From positions 174,423,021 to 174,487,020 of the forward strand of contig OY992537.1 in the NCBI GenBank assembly GCA_963921195.1: 64,000 nucleotides of DNA. The letters run 5' to 3'. Position numbers and translations under genes: made by a program. Source of the stretch: Pegoplata infirma. Taxonomy: Eukaryota; Arthropoda; Insecta; Diptera; Anthomyiidae. The notes below the pieces were generated by a model that was not told the origin of the DNA, ran no database searches, and saw only the letters and a list, made by a program, of their open reading frames with translations. Of this stretch, positions 33,229 through 44,100 are shown in pieces. Each line of letters opens with the position of its first letter. Position 1 is the first letter of the stretch.

Positions 33229-33689
33229 TTTATGCTTATGGAAACTACCCGAAATAATAGTCCTAGATTAACCTTTTAGCAAAAGTCCCGAAAAAATATT
33301 GATGTATTGAACCAAAATGTGTTGTGTTCCAATGGGATAGACCCAGTGACATTTCAAATGTGATGTATCCGGAGTTTAAAACACTTCCTCACAAAAGAAA
33401 CAGGTGTTTTTATATAAAAGGTGTTAAGTTTTTGTCTAAGTGACATATCAAGAGAACTATCAAGGACCAATAATTTATCCTGTAGGGAAATGAAAAATAT
33501 TCAAATTGTAATGAAAATTAATAAATTTTAATTACAAATTATACTTTGAACGGATTTAAATAGAAAACATTGGCAAAGCGCTTGCAAAGCACTTTTTTTT
33601 ATACTACCTTATACACAAAAAATAAAGTGCTTTGCCGAGACTTTTTCTGTGGAACGGTTGGCAGTTTCTGCCTGGGTGGGTATGCAGTT

Positions 33690-35862
33690 TTAATTGTATT
33701 TATTTACATGTCACAACACAGTTAACAGCGAAATCATATCTTCTCAAATCGCGAAATTACTTTTTTGCTGTTTTTATTTTTATACCCTCCACTTAGTGAT
33801 AGAGGGTATATATAAGTTTGTCATTCCGTTTGTAACTCATCGAAATATCGGTCTGGGACCCCATGAAGTATATATATTCATGATGCCCAATCGATTTTAA
33901 GACATTCTAGCGATGTCCGTCTGTCCGTCTGTCCGTCTGTCTGTCTGTCTGTCTGTGGAAAATGCTCTCGCGGACAAAATATTGCACAGAGATGACTGAA
34001 ACTTAACATATATATTGGAAGTTCTCCCGAGAAGTTTGATATTGCATTTGAGCGATATCGCTTCAGCGGTTCAAAAGTTATGAACGAAAATGTAAGCACA
34101 CCTCAAAAATTTCAGTACATTCAACATAACCTAAAAATACAAAATGCTTTAATTCGGCTTCTGGTTGACATATGTGAACATAATTGAGCACCAAATGGTA
34201 TTTAAACAAGTACGAACATATTTTTTGACAAAAAAAGAAAAAAATCGCGGATTTTTTTTTTAACAAAATTTTTTTTCGCGGAATTTTTTTTTTTTAAAGT
34301 AATTTCCTTTTAAATAAAGTTGTTTGCAATAACCTTTTTGAAATTGTGGAGGGTATCACTACATTCGGCAAGGCCGAATTTAACTTTTTTACTTGTTGTT
34401 TTTATCTTCATATATGATTTCTTAAAATTTCATAAAAACATGGTATGCAGTTTTACTTGTGGTTGATCAAAGGTCACACAGCTGTTGACATCAAAATTGT
34501 AGGTGCTAAATTTCGCGAGATATCGCGTAATTATATATATATATTTTTTTTTTTAATTATATTTTAAACCCGGTTCTTTAGAAATGATAAAAAAAAGTGG
34601 TAAGCAGTTTGATTTGAACATGCTGGAAGAAATTAAAACTGCCCCCAAAAAAATTATAGCTGCTCACTTTCGCGAGAAATAGCGAAAAACAGCTTTTTGG
34701 GGGTATTTCTTGTTTTGATTAATAAAATAAGTTTCTTTAACATTGTTGAAAAACACGAAATGCAGTTTGACTTGCTATTGATCAAAGGTCATAAGGCTGT
34801 TAACATTTAAATTCTAGCTGCTTAATTCTTCGAGATATCGCAAAAAAACTCGCTTATCTACTATTTATTCATTAATTTGTGTTATTTGTGGTCTGTAAAA
34901 ACATATACTTCAATTAACGACAAAAATGTGGTATGCAGTTTGAATTCGAGGTTATTAGAGGTGACAAAACTGCAAGCATAAAAATTATAGACGATCAATT
35001 TCCCGAGAAATCGCAAAATTACTGTACGAGCTTTTATAATAAATTACTTTTTTTTCTTTGGTATCAAAAAAATAAAAAATTAAGTAACGACAAGTATATG
35101 GTATGCAGTTTAAATTGCCCGTAACTGAAGGTGGTAAAACTGCTGAAATCTATATATTGACGCTAATTTTCGCGAAAAATCGCGAAAAATTTTTCAATTT
35201 TTTTTTCATTTATTTTGTATTGTAATAGATTTATAAATAATAGATTTAATATTAACTTTGCGATTCCTTAAAGAATTGACCACATAGGACTTTTGTGTTA
35301 GCAGTTTAATGTCTTTTTATCATGTACAAATAAAAATGCATACCACGTTTTTACACCCTTTCAAAAGAACATGCAAAATTGAAAAATAAAAAAAATAAAT
35401 AAAAAATATATAAATAATTCCGCGATATTTTGCGACAGTGTACACCTACAACTTTGATGTCAACACCCTTATGACCTTCGATCACGTACACATTAAAGTG
35501 CATATCAGCTTTCCACAACATTTGAAAAAAACCTAGAAAAAGTTGAAAAACAAAAATTGACAAAAAAGTTATTTCGCGATTTCTCGCGAACTAAAGAAGA
35601 TAGGATTTCGATGTTTACTGTTTTGTGACCTTAAAATAAGTACAATGAAAACTGTATACTCAGTTTTTGAAAATATTTAAAAACTTCAATATCAAAATTT
35701 TTTAAAATATAAAATCACTAATTTCGCGATATCTCGTGAATGCGATCAGCTACGATTTCGCTGAAAACAGTTTTGTGACAACTAATCATGTAGAAATCGA
35801 ACTGCATTTACACTTTTCGTCGACACTAAAGTTCAACCTGAACATCGCTGAGGCTCACCGTG
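33690..35862. repeat. Array of ~170-base units with TTCGCGAGATATCGCGAA palindrome
   Basis: About nine units (near 33700, 34440, 34590, 34750, 34925, 35100, then inverted near 35420, 35570, 35720). Each has TATGCAGTTTGA-TTG, AAACTGTTAACATC-AAATTGTAG and a TTCGCGAGATATCGCGAA-type palindrome; the inverted terminal unit at 30165-30225 matches. Orientation switches near 35250. Reads as subterminal binding-site repeats of the 30076-35862 element. Confidence 0.7.
33778..34397 (+). mobile_element. DINE-1/INE-1-like element, H1-related, short copy
   Basis: Begins TTTTTATACCCTCCACTTAG, has GTCCGTCTGTCC microsatellite at 33916-33955 and ends TTTACTTGTT. About 620 bp, shorter than other H1 copies. Nested between units of the palindromic array. 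Confidence 0.72.
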
Positions 35863-36160
35863 CTTACCAGTAACATAAGATATATTCTTGCCCAATTTCA
35901 GGGATCTAGCTCTTTTGGTGGCATCGTTATTTCTACAGACGGACGGACGGACATCGCTAGAAAGTCTTAGATTCTATCATGGATCAATATTATATATACT
36001 TTGTGGGGTCCCCGACCGATATTTCGATATGTTACACACGGAATGACAAAGTGAGTATACCCCCATACTGTGGTTCTTCTTTTGATTGAGGAAGTGTACT
36101 TCTTAGAATTTAGTTAATAACTTCTTAGAATTAAGTAAATAACTTCTTATAATTTAGTTA

Positions 36161-37083
36161 AAAATTCAAAATGGCGATATCTCGAAAACTAAGCGAGATA
36201 GAGCGAAACGGATGAAATTTTCAAAAGAAAGACTGCAAAGAAAAATATGGAATAGCCTAGCTCGGCATATCTGTCTCAAGACCATAATTTTAGATCTAAA
36301 ATTTGAAATTACCGATATTTTATATATGCATCAGTGGATCCAACTGATGTTGATGGTATGACTTTAATAATACTTTGACCCTTTGTGCCTTAGTACGGTA
36401 GGTTTTACGGTAGAGGTGCGAGTACATAACAAGTAAATGATCCATAGCTCGATTCCCCATGTCTCGCATAACCATTTCTTGCATGCATAATATGCATTAT
36501 GTGCAACTCTTATTCGTTCACCCATATTCGTGATAAGCAGGCGCTTAAAATAATTTCTAAAAATTTTAAAAATGGCATTTCAACACCGTTTACCTTGACT
36601 TTCGTAAAGTTTTCGATCTTATATACTTTCTTGGCTAGTTTAAAGCATTTTCACGTCAAAGATTAAATTTATGCGGCAACCCTGTTTGCTCTTCTCCTTG
36701 TGACATTTTGTAGCAAGAGGCAACACTCAGTTAACATGTATTTGGTATTTGGGGAGACTTTATTTTGTATTTGTTTGTATTTGTGTATAAAAATATGCAA
36801 TAAATTACACATAAAATGAAGTTAACATTACTCTAGTGGTTTCCTAACAGATCCATATTGCATGTGTTTATATTTTATTCTGGCAAAATTATTTATTTTG
36901 GATATTTTCGATAATAAACTGTTTAGTATCGAATGTGTTTTTATTTTATATCTTCTCCATGGGATGTAAAAATATAAAAAAATATTGTAAAAGTTAAAAG
37001 TTGATAATTTTTTTTAAAAGAAACTTAATTTTGAGAAGATGAATTTTTTTTTTAGGATAAAAAAATTTTAGTTATAAAATTTA
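36161..37083. other. Stretch without recognised features
   Basis: Near 36170-36250 the phrase ATATCTCGAAAACTAAGCGAG resembles 45690-45730 (CCTAAAAACTAAGCAAGGTAG), a shared old repeat. Otherwise nothing recognised. Confidence 0.35.
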
Positions 37084-37280
37084 TAAATAATAACTGAAGT
37101 TTTATTTCGGTTTGAGTTCATTTCTGAGAAATAATAATTTTTGTTGTACAATGAGAAAATCTAAAAATATTAATTGACAACACAGGCTAAGTAGAGATAT
37201 CGACAGCTGTCGGAAGAAGCCACCCTTCCTTCTTCAGCACTCTTCGATTGTCACTATAAGTGTGTCAGATTAAAATCAGC
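37084..37280 (+). repeat. Direct repeat, copy 1 of a ~200-base duplication
   Basis: AACTGAAGTTTTATTTCGGTT, GTACAATGAGAAAATCT, AGAGATATCGACAG, GGAAGAAGCCACC, GTGTCAGATTAAAATCAGCT occur in the same order at 38458-38667. The copies differ by small indels. They flank about 1.2 kb that includes a hAT-type element. Confidence 0.7.
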
Positions 37281-37546
37281 TATTTAAACGTACATTTAAG
37301 AAAAGGATATGAGAATCATATAACATTTCATTACCAATATGCTATCGTTTAGCGCGAACTTATTCAATCTATTTTTAACTTTTTCTAACACAGTTGTAAT
37401 TTTTTACAGTGTTGTCGATTTTCTCAGAGTTGCAACCCTTAGTAGGACTTTTCAAGTCTAGAAAAATGTCCGTTAGGTTTGAATTTTTATTTCATATTTC
37501 TAATTCTTAGAAATATTACTAAATTGCAACATATGTACCTTATGAG

Positions 37547-38407
37547 TAGGGTGAACATTTTTGTCTGAGCTTAAATCAATACGCCCAAGTTTTTATGCTT
37601 TTTTTCTAGAAATATCTCGCTAAAATTTTTTTCTATGAGAAAACACTGATGTTTTTTCAACACTCAAAAAATGTCGGTTAAACTAACTTGACCCTAAGTA
37701 TTTTGAGTAGAAACAACTGCAAAAAAACAACTGTTTTCGTTATTTTGCGGAAAATTTAGTTGACTTTAAACGACTTCATTTGAATGTTTTTATCGTTTCA
37801 GTGCAGAAAATATAACAAAATTCCACAGGTTTTGAGAAGAAGAAAATCGCTCAGATTTTGAAGACTTTTTCATTAAGTTTTAACAACTTTTCCTGTAAGA
37901 AAACTTCACAGCTAATAGGCACGTGTTTTTTTAAATTCCGTGATTTTCTGAGCGCTTTTTCGAATAACCTCTGATGACATAACCTCATCTAAGATCTCAG
38001 AATCATTTGGATTCATGCAATTTCCATCATCATCTTTTTAAAAATATAAAAAATCCATCGGCCCATTGAACTTTTCGTTATAGAAAACCTCAAAGATTCT
38101 GTGCGCATTTTCATATAAATTTAGGAAGGTCAAAATAATCTCATCCTCCGATTCATTTCTGCGTTAAGGAGCCTCTTGATTCACAATCTCTAATCTCCTT
38201 AGAATAAATTCATTATAAATTATCTCATTTTCAGACTTAAGTTATAAAAAACAACTCTGACAGAATTTTCGAATAAAATTATTTTTTATGTTGAAATGTT
38301 CAAAAATCAGTACAATCAGTACATATTTTAAAGAAATCAGTACAAATCAGTACAACGTTTCAAAAATCAGTACATGTCTGATCAAATCAGTACGAATGGT
38401 CAGCCTA
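37547..38407. mobile_element. hAT-type element, TAGGGTGAACATT / GGTCAGCCTA ends
   Basis: Flanked by a perfect 8-bp duplication CTTATGAG (37539-37546, 38408-38415). The right subterminal region has seven AAATCAGTAC-type words between 38310 and 38395, matching the CAGTAC array of the 43326-46239 element. 861 bp, no coding frame. Confidence 0.85.
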
Positions 38408-38457
38408 CTTATGAGTTGAGTGTTTAATTTTGTTGTTATATATTGTTGAACTTTATA

Positions 38458-38667
38458 TATTATAACTGAAGTTTTATTTATTTCGGTTTAAGTCCATATT
38501 AATTATTTCTCAGAAATAATAATTTATGTTGTACAATGAGAAAATCTGAAAAAAATTAATTGACAACTCAGGCTAAGTGGAGATATCGACAGTTTTCGGA
38601 AGAAGCCACCATTCCTTCGTCAGCACTCTACGATTGTCACTGTAAATGTGTCAGATTAAAATCAGCT
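38458..38667 (+). repeat. Direct repeat, copy 2 of a ~200-base duplication
   Basis: Partner of 37084-37280, same strand, with an extra ATTTATTT/CCATATTAATTA indel near the start. Confidence 0.7.
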
Positions 38668-38689
38668 TGTACTCTTTATGCTTTTTAAC

Positions 38690-39360
38690 AGGAATTGTAA
38701 GATTGTCTTTGGTCTAAAATCGACGAGATCTGTTCTTATCTTAACTAAAAGAGCACGAGTTCTGTACTTTCGCTCACAAGAGAAGATTTGGACGGTGACA
38801 ACTGAGTGCTGTCATAAAGGATGACGTGCTGAACGGCTTAAGAAGACATCAATTAACGGAGCTCTATAGATGAGCGGGAGTAGGAAACTCTTTTGAATAG
38901 TCTCGAAGGCTTTGGAATCAAACACGGTGAAATTGGGAATTGTTAGCAACTGCACACAAGCGCTTTGCAAGATCCATCAAACAGCAAACAGTCAAGCTAA
39001 TCTGGGTCTATGAACGAGTGGGGTTGCTGGAACTAAACTGCCTGATGAATGTGCAAGAATGGGCTGTGAGTCGATGGGTGGAATAGATAGAAACTGAAAT
39101 CTTAGTTCCTCTATAAGAGGTAATGAGCGAAATTTAGAATAAAGCAGAAAATAGGATGTAATATACGTGGATATTAATGACTATGTGTAGGTATCGAACA
39201 TTTTCTCGGACATATATTGTAGCTTTCTGGACAGCAACTTGTTTAATTGGGATTTATGCATGGAATAATAATATAGGCGCCCAACATGGGGCAACAACTT
39301 TTTGTCGATGGTCTTGTCTAAACAATGAATAATCAGAGATTTTAAAGGTCACCAATCTAA
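38690..39360 (+). pseudogene. Strongly decayed LINE fragment (RNase H / C-terminal part)
   Basis: About 38915-39110 reads KLGIVSNCTQALCKIHQTAN and SGVAGTKLPDECARMGCESM, close to the RNase H end of the intact LINE (SGVAGNELADECARGGSESV). About 39190-39330 reads RTFSRTYIVAFWTATCLIGI and FCRWSC, matching its TGHCIIGQ...FCRSC part. Multiple frame breaks. Confidence 0.5.
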
Positions 39361-40217
39361 AATCTGGTGTGATAGCTTGAAAATCGCATAATGGCGGATA
39401 CAGGACAGCGAACTCTGCAATGGTCTTATAGCTTGTCAGGAAAGTGAGGAGTAAGGAATTTAAATGGTTTTTCTATCACTGTACTAACAGGTTCACAAAG
39501 TTGATAAATTTCAAAATATAACTACTAACATCATGTACCCATTTAATTTGTATGAATATCTTACAACTATCTCCATAAGTTCATCTTCAATTATAATTTA
39601 AAAATTCATATTAATTTAGTCTATTTCTATTTTTAGCATAAACAATTTTTAAAGTAAAGTAAAAATATAACTCGTAAATTATATTGATGACATTTACTAC
39701 AAGTATACAATTCAAGAACCACAAATGCGTTTGGAATGTAACACAAATACACCACAGCGGTCTTAAACTACTCTTATCACCCTTTTAGTGTCTTCACTAT
39801 GCATATTTTTCTTTATAATATTTAGAACTTTTCCTCAATTAAAACTTCCATATTTGTGTTTTTTTTATAAGATGATGTCATATCACAACATAACCACAAC
39901 ATAGTATTAAGTAGTTAGTACAAAAAATGAAGAGCTTCCCCATGATTCATTTAATTCATAATATATTCCATGTTCCATTAAGAAACCACCAGTGAGTTTT
40001 TTTACTCATAGTTCCACTTTCATATCGAAAATTTGTTCAATCCATTGATGCTGATACATATTGTTGGTTGATTCATAGATAACAAAAGCAATATCAACTA
40101 CGAACTACTGGTTATCAGTGATGATAAATTGAATCTCGAATATCGTACCATGGAGCTTTATATATCCATCTTTTTATACCCATCTACCACAGTGTGGAGG
40201 TAGGATCACGTAGTTAA
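39361..40217. other. Stretch without recognised features
   Basis: AT-rich. Near 40174 a lone TTTTTATACCC with ACCACAGTGTGG resembles a DINE-1-like terminus. No gene or repeat ends otherwise. Confidence 0.3.
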
Positions 40218-40812
40218 GGTTAGGTTAGGTTGGATAGGTGCCCGCCATTTTGGCAAATTCGCTCGAAGCAATAAGCCCCATTGTGATTCCCTACGTTATT
40301 TTTCCCTTATTCCCCTATGCTAAAAAGACATTTAGTTCTTAAACCTATTTCAATTCCCTAAGTTATTCTGCTGGAGAAGTCAACGAGACATCAATTTCCT
40401 GTCCAAAGACCAGGTCTATAAAAAAAGTCCAGGTCTTTGAAAAAAGTCCACGTCTTTGAAAAAAGTCCACGTCTTTGAAAAAAGCTCCACCATTATACAA
40501 TGTCCTGTCAGTACTTCCATAAATGGGCTTGCCGAACGTTTTCCAAATGTAAGTGGCCATAGGCAGTATCCATAGGGTTCGCGATATTCTGATTGTCAGT
40601 AATATTCAACTATATTTAATTTCCTGCTATATTTTACACTAAATAAACTAATGCTTTAATGCTCCGGTATCAAGTACAATTTCGTTTTTAACTTGTTCTA
40701 AAGAAATGGAGATGTCAGAGCTTACCTGTTTCTTTACCGACTCAAAGCTCTTCCTTGCACATTCATCAGCCAATTTGTTTCCATCAACCCAACTATGTCC
40801 TGAAACCCAGGA

Positions 40813-41690
40813 TGGGTCGTAAATGGCTCCTTACGCTTTACTTCAGATGGGGTTCCCCTACTAGTTCGGGCCGTTAAACCAAAGTGAGTTCCCTACGAAA
40901 CTTTTATGATATCAAATTTTGACATCCGCTAAATCAAAAGGGTCGTGCAGCTCACTAGATTCCAGTGAAGCAAGTCTCTGACTCTGAATAGAATGAAGGG
41001 CAGGATATCGAGAACCCTGTGGCCACTGCCAAATCCCAAAAGGACAAAGAGTTTTCTTACTTTTGGAAAACGGACGGTTAGACTATTAGTAGGAGTACTT
41101 ACAAGACACTATATAATTGGCCAGATGGCCGTGCGTTTGTAATTTTTGATACAGACTATTGTAGAAGTTGTGGGGAAGTGTAGGAGGAGGAGTCAGTGAA
41201 GAAATTGTAATGTGAATGTCCGGTTCTAATGAGAAGCCGCCTTAAGCATTTGGGGCAAAAAATTCTCGATGACCTGGATTGCCTAAACGATGTCTCATTG
41301 ACGTCTCCAGCAGAATACCTTCGGGAATCGGGGTGATTTTAGAAGTAGAACTTTGAATCAGAGGGGGAGTAGGGAAATAGAATTAAGGGAAGCACAATGG
41401 GCCTTATGGCCTCCGAGTGAGCTCGCCAAATGGCAAACGCCCATTCAACCTAATCTTCAAACTCCTCCTCATCTATGCAACTCCAACAAAAGTCATTTGA
41501 TGGCACACAACCGCTCAACGCACATTCATATATCGCAGTGTCTTGGAAGCGACAGCAGATAACTTGTAAGCTTCTGATAAGGAGAAGGCCAAATCTGTCG
41601 TCTAGTCTCACACGTCCATCCATGTGTCCAACTTTGAGTTGTCTCCGTCGGGCAAAGCCATAGGTTTGTTTCAGGGACTTAAATTTGCAA
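40813..41690 (-). pseudogene. Decayed LINE 3' fragment (family B), itself split
   Basis: 40813-41000 and 41457-41690 match, in order, the minus-strand LINE at 47720-48220 (CGTTAAACCAA, 'gcaagtctctgact', 'ctcctcttcatc-atgcaactcc', 'tctaataaggagaaggccaaatc'). The middle 41001-41456 is a plus-strand family A fragment. Inserted in the family A copy 40218-42160. Confidence 0.6.
41001..41456 (+). pseudogene. LINE 3' fragment (family A) inserted in the family B copy
   Basis: Plus-strand reading includes FGKRTVRLLVGVLTRHYIIG and EYLRESG-like text, the same as the last ~115 codons of the intact ORF2, followed by a 3' untranslated part with 'gggccttatggcctccgag' and an end at AACCTAATC. Frames are broken (TAA after AVRL), so it is dead, but similarity is high. 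Confidence 0.65.
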
Positions 41691-42164
41691 GACTGTGTTT
41701 TGTCAGTTGCTAACGATTCCCGATTTGACCATCAATGCCATCAGAGCTGCGTGATCATCCCCGAAAACGTTTATGGCGCTAGGATGTCAGTCCCATACCA
41801 GTATCATTTGCGCGACTTTATCAAGTACATCTGCTTACAATGCACAACACTTGTCCGGAAGCCTTAATGATGCCATAATTTCAAGGCATTTAGACTACGC
41901 TCTCGAACCTGTTCCTATCTCAATCTTTGATCCACCCGTAAAAATTGAGATTACATTCTCCATCATAACAAAGTTTTCCGCCCAGTTTTTCTTTTGTTAG
42001 TACTTGAATTTCGAAGGTTCTATCAAAGTTCGTCTGTGGTGATATGTAGTTGGTTTTTTTTGTTCTAGATCTGGCCCACGGTACTAGATATGCTCGAGTG
42101 TCGTCAAGAGCTTTGTATAAGTATTTGCGACTATTTTAAACTGAAAGCCGAGCTCTTTGGTACC

Positions 42165-43260
42165 ATCGAAAGATCGCTTTCGCTCAAGGAGTTCACTATG
42201 ATGGCCTTTCTTGATATAGAGGGGGTTTGTATTAATGTTATCCCATACTCGATAATAGCAGCTTTGTATGGTCTAGGAGTAAAGCATAGGTTCGTTGTAA
42301 TGGTCGAAAATCTACTTGCCAACGTACATATATGTCTAAATTGAGAGCGCCTGCCTTATCTTGATTTGCCAATAGGGACACGCAACAGGGAGGTGTTCTT
42401 TGACACTGAGTTTAATGCTGCTCTCTTTAGAAACACGAGGTTTTAATGCAGTCGCACATATTGACGATGTCGCGACAGCGGTAAAGCACCTGTCAACATT
42501 AAGGGCATTCTCTGAAATATCTGTCTAAATGGACAAGAGTCTGTGATCTGGGAGTTAATCCAAGTAAAACTGAACTTGCCTTGTTACAAGGAAAAATAAG
42601 ATTCCTGCTTTTGATCCTATTTCTCTGAACGGCACTGAAGTCACCTTCTCAAATAGAGCCAGGTATCTTAAAGTTTCTCTAGATAGATAAAATTTCAAGA
42701 TAAACGTGTGAGAAAAGCTACGATTGCTTAATATTCCTGTTAAAGGGTCATTGGAAAACGTTGGGGCTTTAGCCGTAGAGTCGTTCACGTTCCAATTCCG
42801 CTGCATGGAATCATTGTCTGTTGGTCTGCTTTAGAGACATAAGGGAAATGTGTCTTAATTACAAAGGTACTGAGAATAGTGTCGATGTGTATCACTGGAG
42901 TTGTTCGTACTACAACGACGGCTTAATCAGAAATCCTCCTTCACCTAATATTGGGTAGGCAGCATACGGCAATTTCGGGTAGTGAAGCCTCTATAAATTT
43001 CTACACAGATGGATCGAAGCTACACAAACTAGTGGGCTTCGGGGTCTTTTTGGACTAGCTCGAAGATTTTCAGATCATTGCTGTATTTACCAGCCAGATA
43101 TGCTGGCAATAAAGTTGCAATGTCTTGTCAACATCTATTCCCTGGAGTCAATGTTTCTGAAAACAAAAACTGCCCTCAACTGCCGCACGTCTTTAAATGA
43201 GATGGTCAAGCAGTTTGACAAACAGCTCATATTGGTCTCAGTCTGCGATATTTCTGATTT
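42165..43260 (+). pseudogene. Decayed LINE (family B), reverse transcriptase to RNase H
   Basis: Reads MMAFLDIEGVCINV (motif FLDVEGAFNNV in the intact LINE), RDTQQGGVL (TPQGG motif, damaged), CDLGVNPSKTELALL, then INFYTDGSKLHK and SLESMF-like text of RNase H. Stops in every part. Matches the minus-strand copy 47709-49420 in the opposite orientation. Starts against the end of the family A copy. Confidence 0.65.
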
Positions 43261-44100
43261 GTCGGATGTTAACATTTAATATCTTAGAAGTTTTATAAGA
43301 AGATCAAATTGGTTTAACGGTAGGGTAGGGTTACCAGATTTGAAATATGGAATAACAGTACATTTGGTCTCAAAAAACAGTACATTGCAAATAAAAACAG
43401 TACTTTTTTAAAAGTCTTATTTTATATCAAACTACAAAAACTTAGCCCTTTTACCCTGATTTCAAACATATGTCAGTCAAAACGAGCATAAAAGGTTGTT
43501 AACAGAACGGTGGAACATTTTGGGTAAACCGTCTCAAATTTATTCTATTTTTTTATCAGTGTTGAAAAAATTGCGATTGACTTTTTGGAGCATTTGTCTT
43601 AGTTGCCGAAATATCTTACTTGAAAAGCTTTTGTAGTCTATGCTTTCGCTTAACTAATACACCGATCTTTGTATCTAAAACATATGAAAAAATCCATAAA
43701 ACAGTGTTTTAATTAAAACACGACTTTAAAAAGCAAACGCGAAAACGGTATTATTGCACTCAAACAAGGCCGAACTAAATTTTGGGAAAATGTTTTTTTT
43801 TTCACAATTTAGTAAAATTTAATAAAAATTTTGAAATTTCTTTGACATAATTTGCAACCAGTTAGTTCATCATATTTATCTTCTTAGAATTGATAAAGTT
43901 TTTTCTTCAGGTTTAGTAAATTTTATGCAATTTAAGGAATTTTTTTTTTTCAAAAAATGTTTCAAAAATTTCAAAAACTAAGCCAGAAAGAGCAAAAAAG
44001 TATTGGAACTAAACCACTTTACCGAAATTGCGATTTTTTTATTTTTCTTTTTTTAACTTTTAACCTTTGACCTCACAGAGCAAAAATGTGCAGTCAAACC

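Larger units (their letters stand above)
30076..35862. mobile_element. 5.8-kb element with CACGGTGAGCCTCAGCGATG ends and palindromic repeat array
   Basis: Terminal inverted repeats of about 150 bases start CACGGTGAGCCTCAGCGATG and are flanked by a 4-bp duplication CTTA (30072-30075, 35863-35866). CAC...GTG ends and 4-bp duplications fit Chapaev-like elements, but no transposase is present. The element has a repeat array (33690-35862) and contains a foldback, a MITE and a DINE-1-like copy. Confidence 0.72.
29618..36074 (-). mobile_element. DINE-1/INE-1-like element, family H2, split by a 5.8-kb element
   Basis: Minus-strand H2 copy: its CACAGTATGGGGGTATAC part is at 36040-36070 and its GTTAAATTCGGC end at 29618-29660, with a G-run near 29710. 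Between them 30076-35862 is foreign: 'aacctta' before and 'cttaccagtaacat' after restore the H2 text seen at 16230-16260. The terminal TTTTTATACCCTCC is missing at the right. Confidence 0.7.
29363..36160. mobile_element. Probable motif-array element, CACTGAAAAAAAG end, split by a large insertion
   Basis: Left end CACTGAAAAAAAG, then arrays of AAATTTAGTTAAATTTAACTAA-type words (29380-29615). After the 6.5-kb DINE-1-like insertion similar words resume (36080-36160: CTTCTTAGAATTTAGTTAATAA, three near-tandem units). The right terminus was not found, so the right limit is approximate. Confidence 0.4.
40218..42160 (-). pseudogene. Decayed LINE (family A, as at 59.7-64 kb), split by another LINE
   Basis: 40218-40812 and 41691-42160 align in order with the minus-strand 3' part of the intact LINE (about 59692-60350 and 60390-60860): CCTAACC tail, 'gcccattgtgattcccta', 'attctgctggagaagtcaa', 'gcacattcatcagccaattt', then 'cactcgaacctgttcc'-type RNase H text. 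Stops and indels are frequent, including a deletion at the junction. The interval 40813-41690 is a different LINE inserted into it. Confidence 0.65.
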
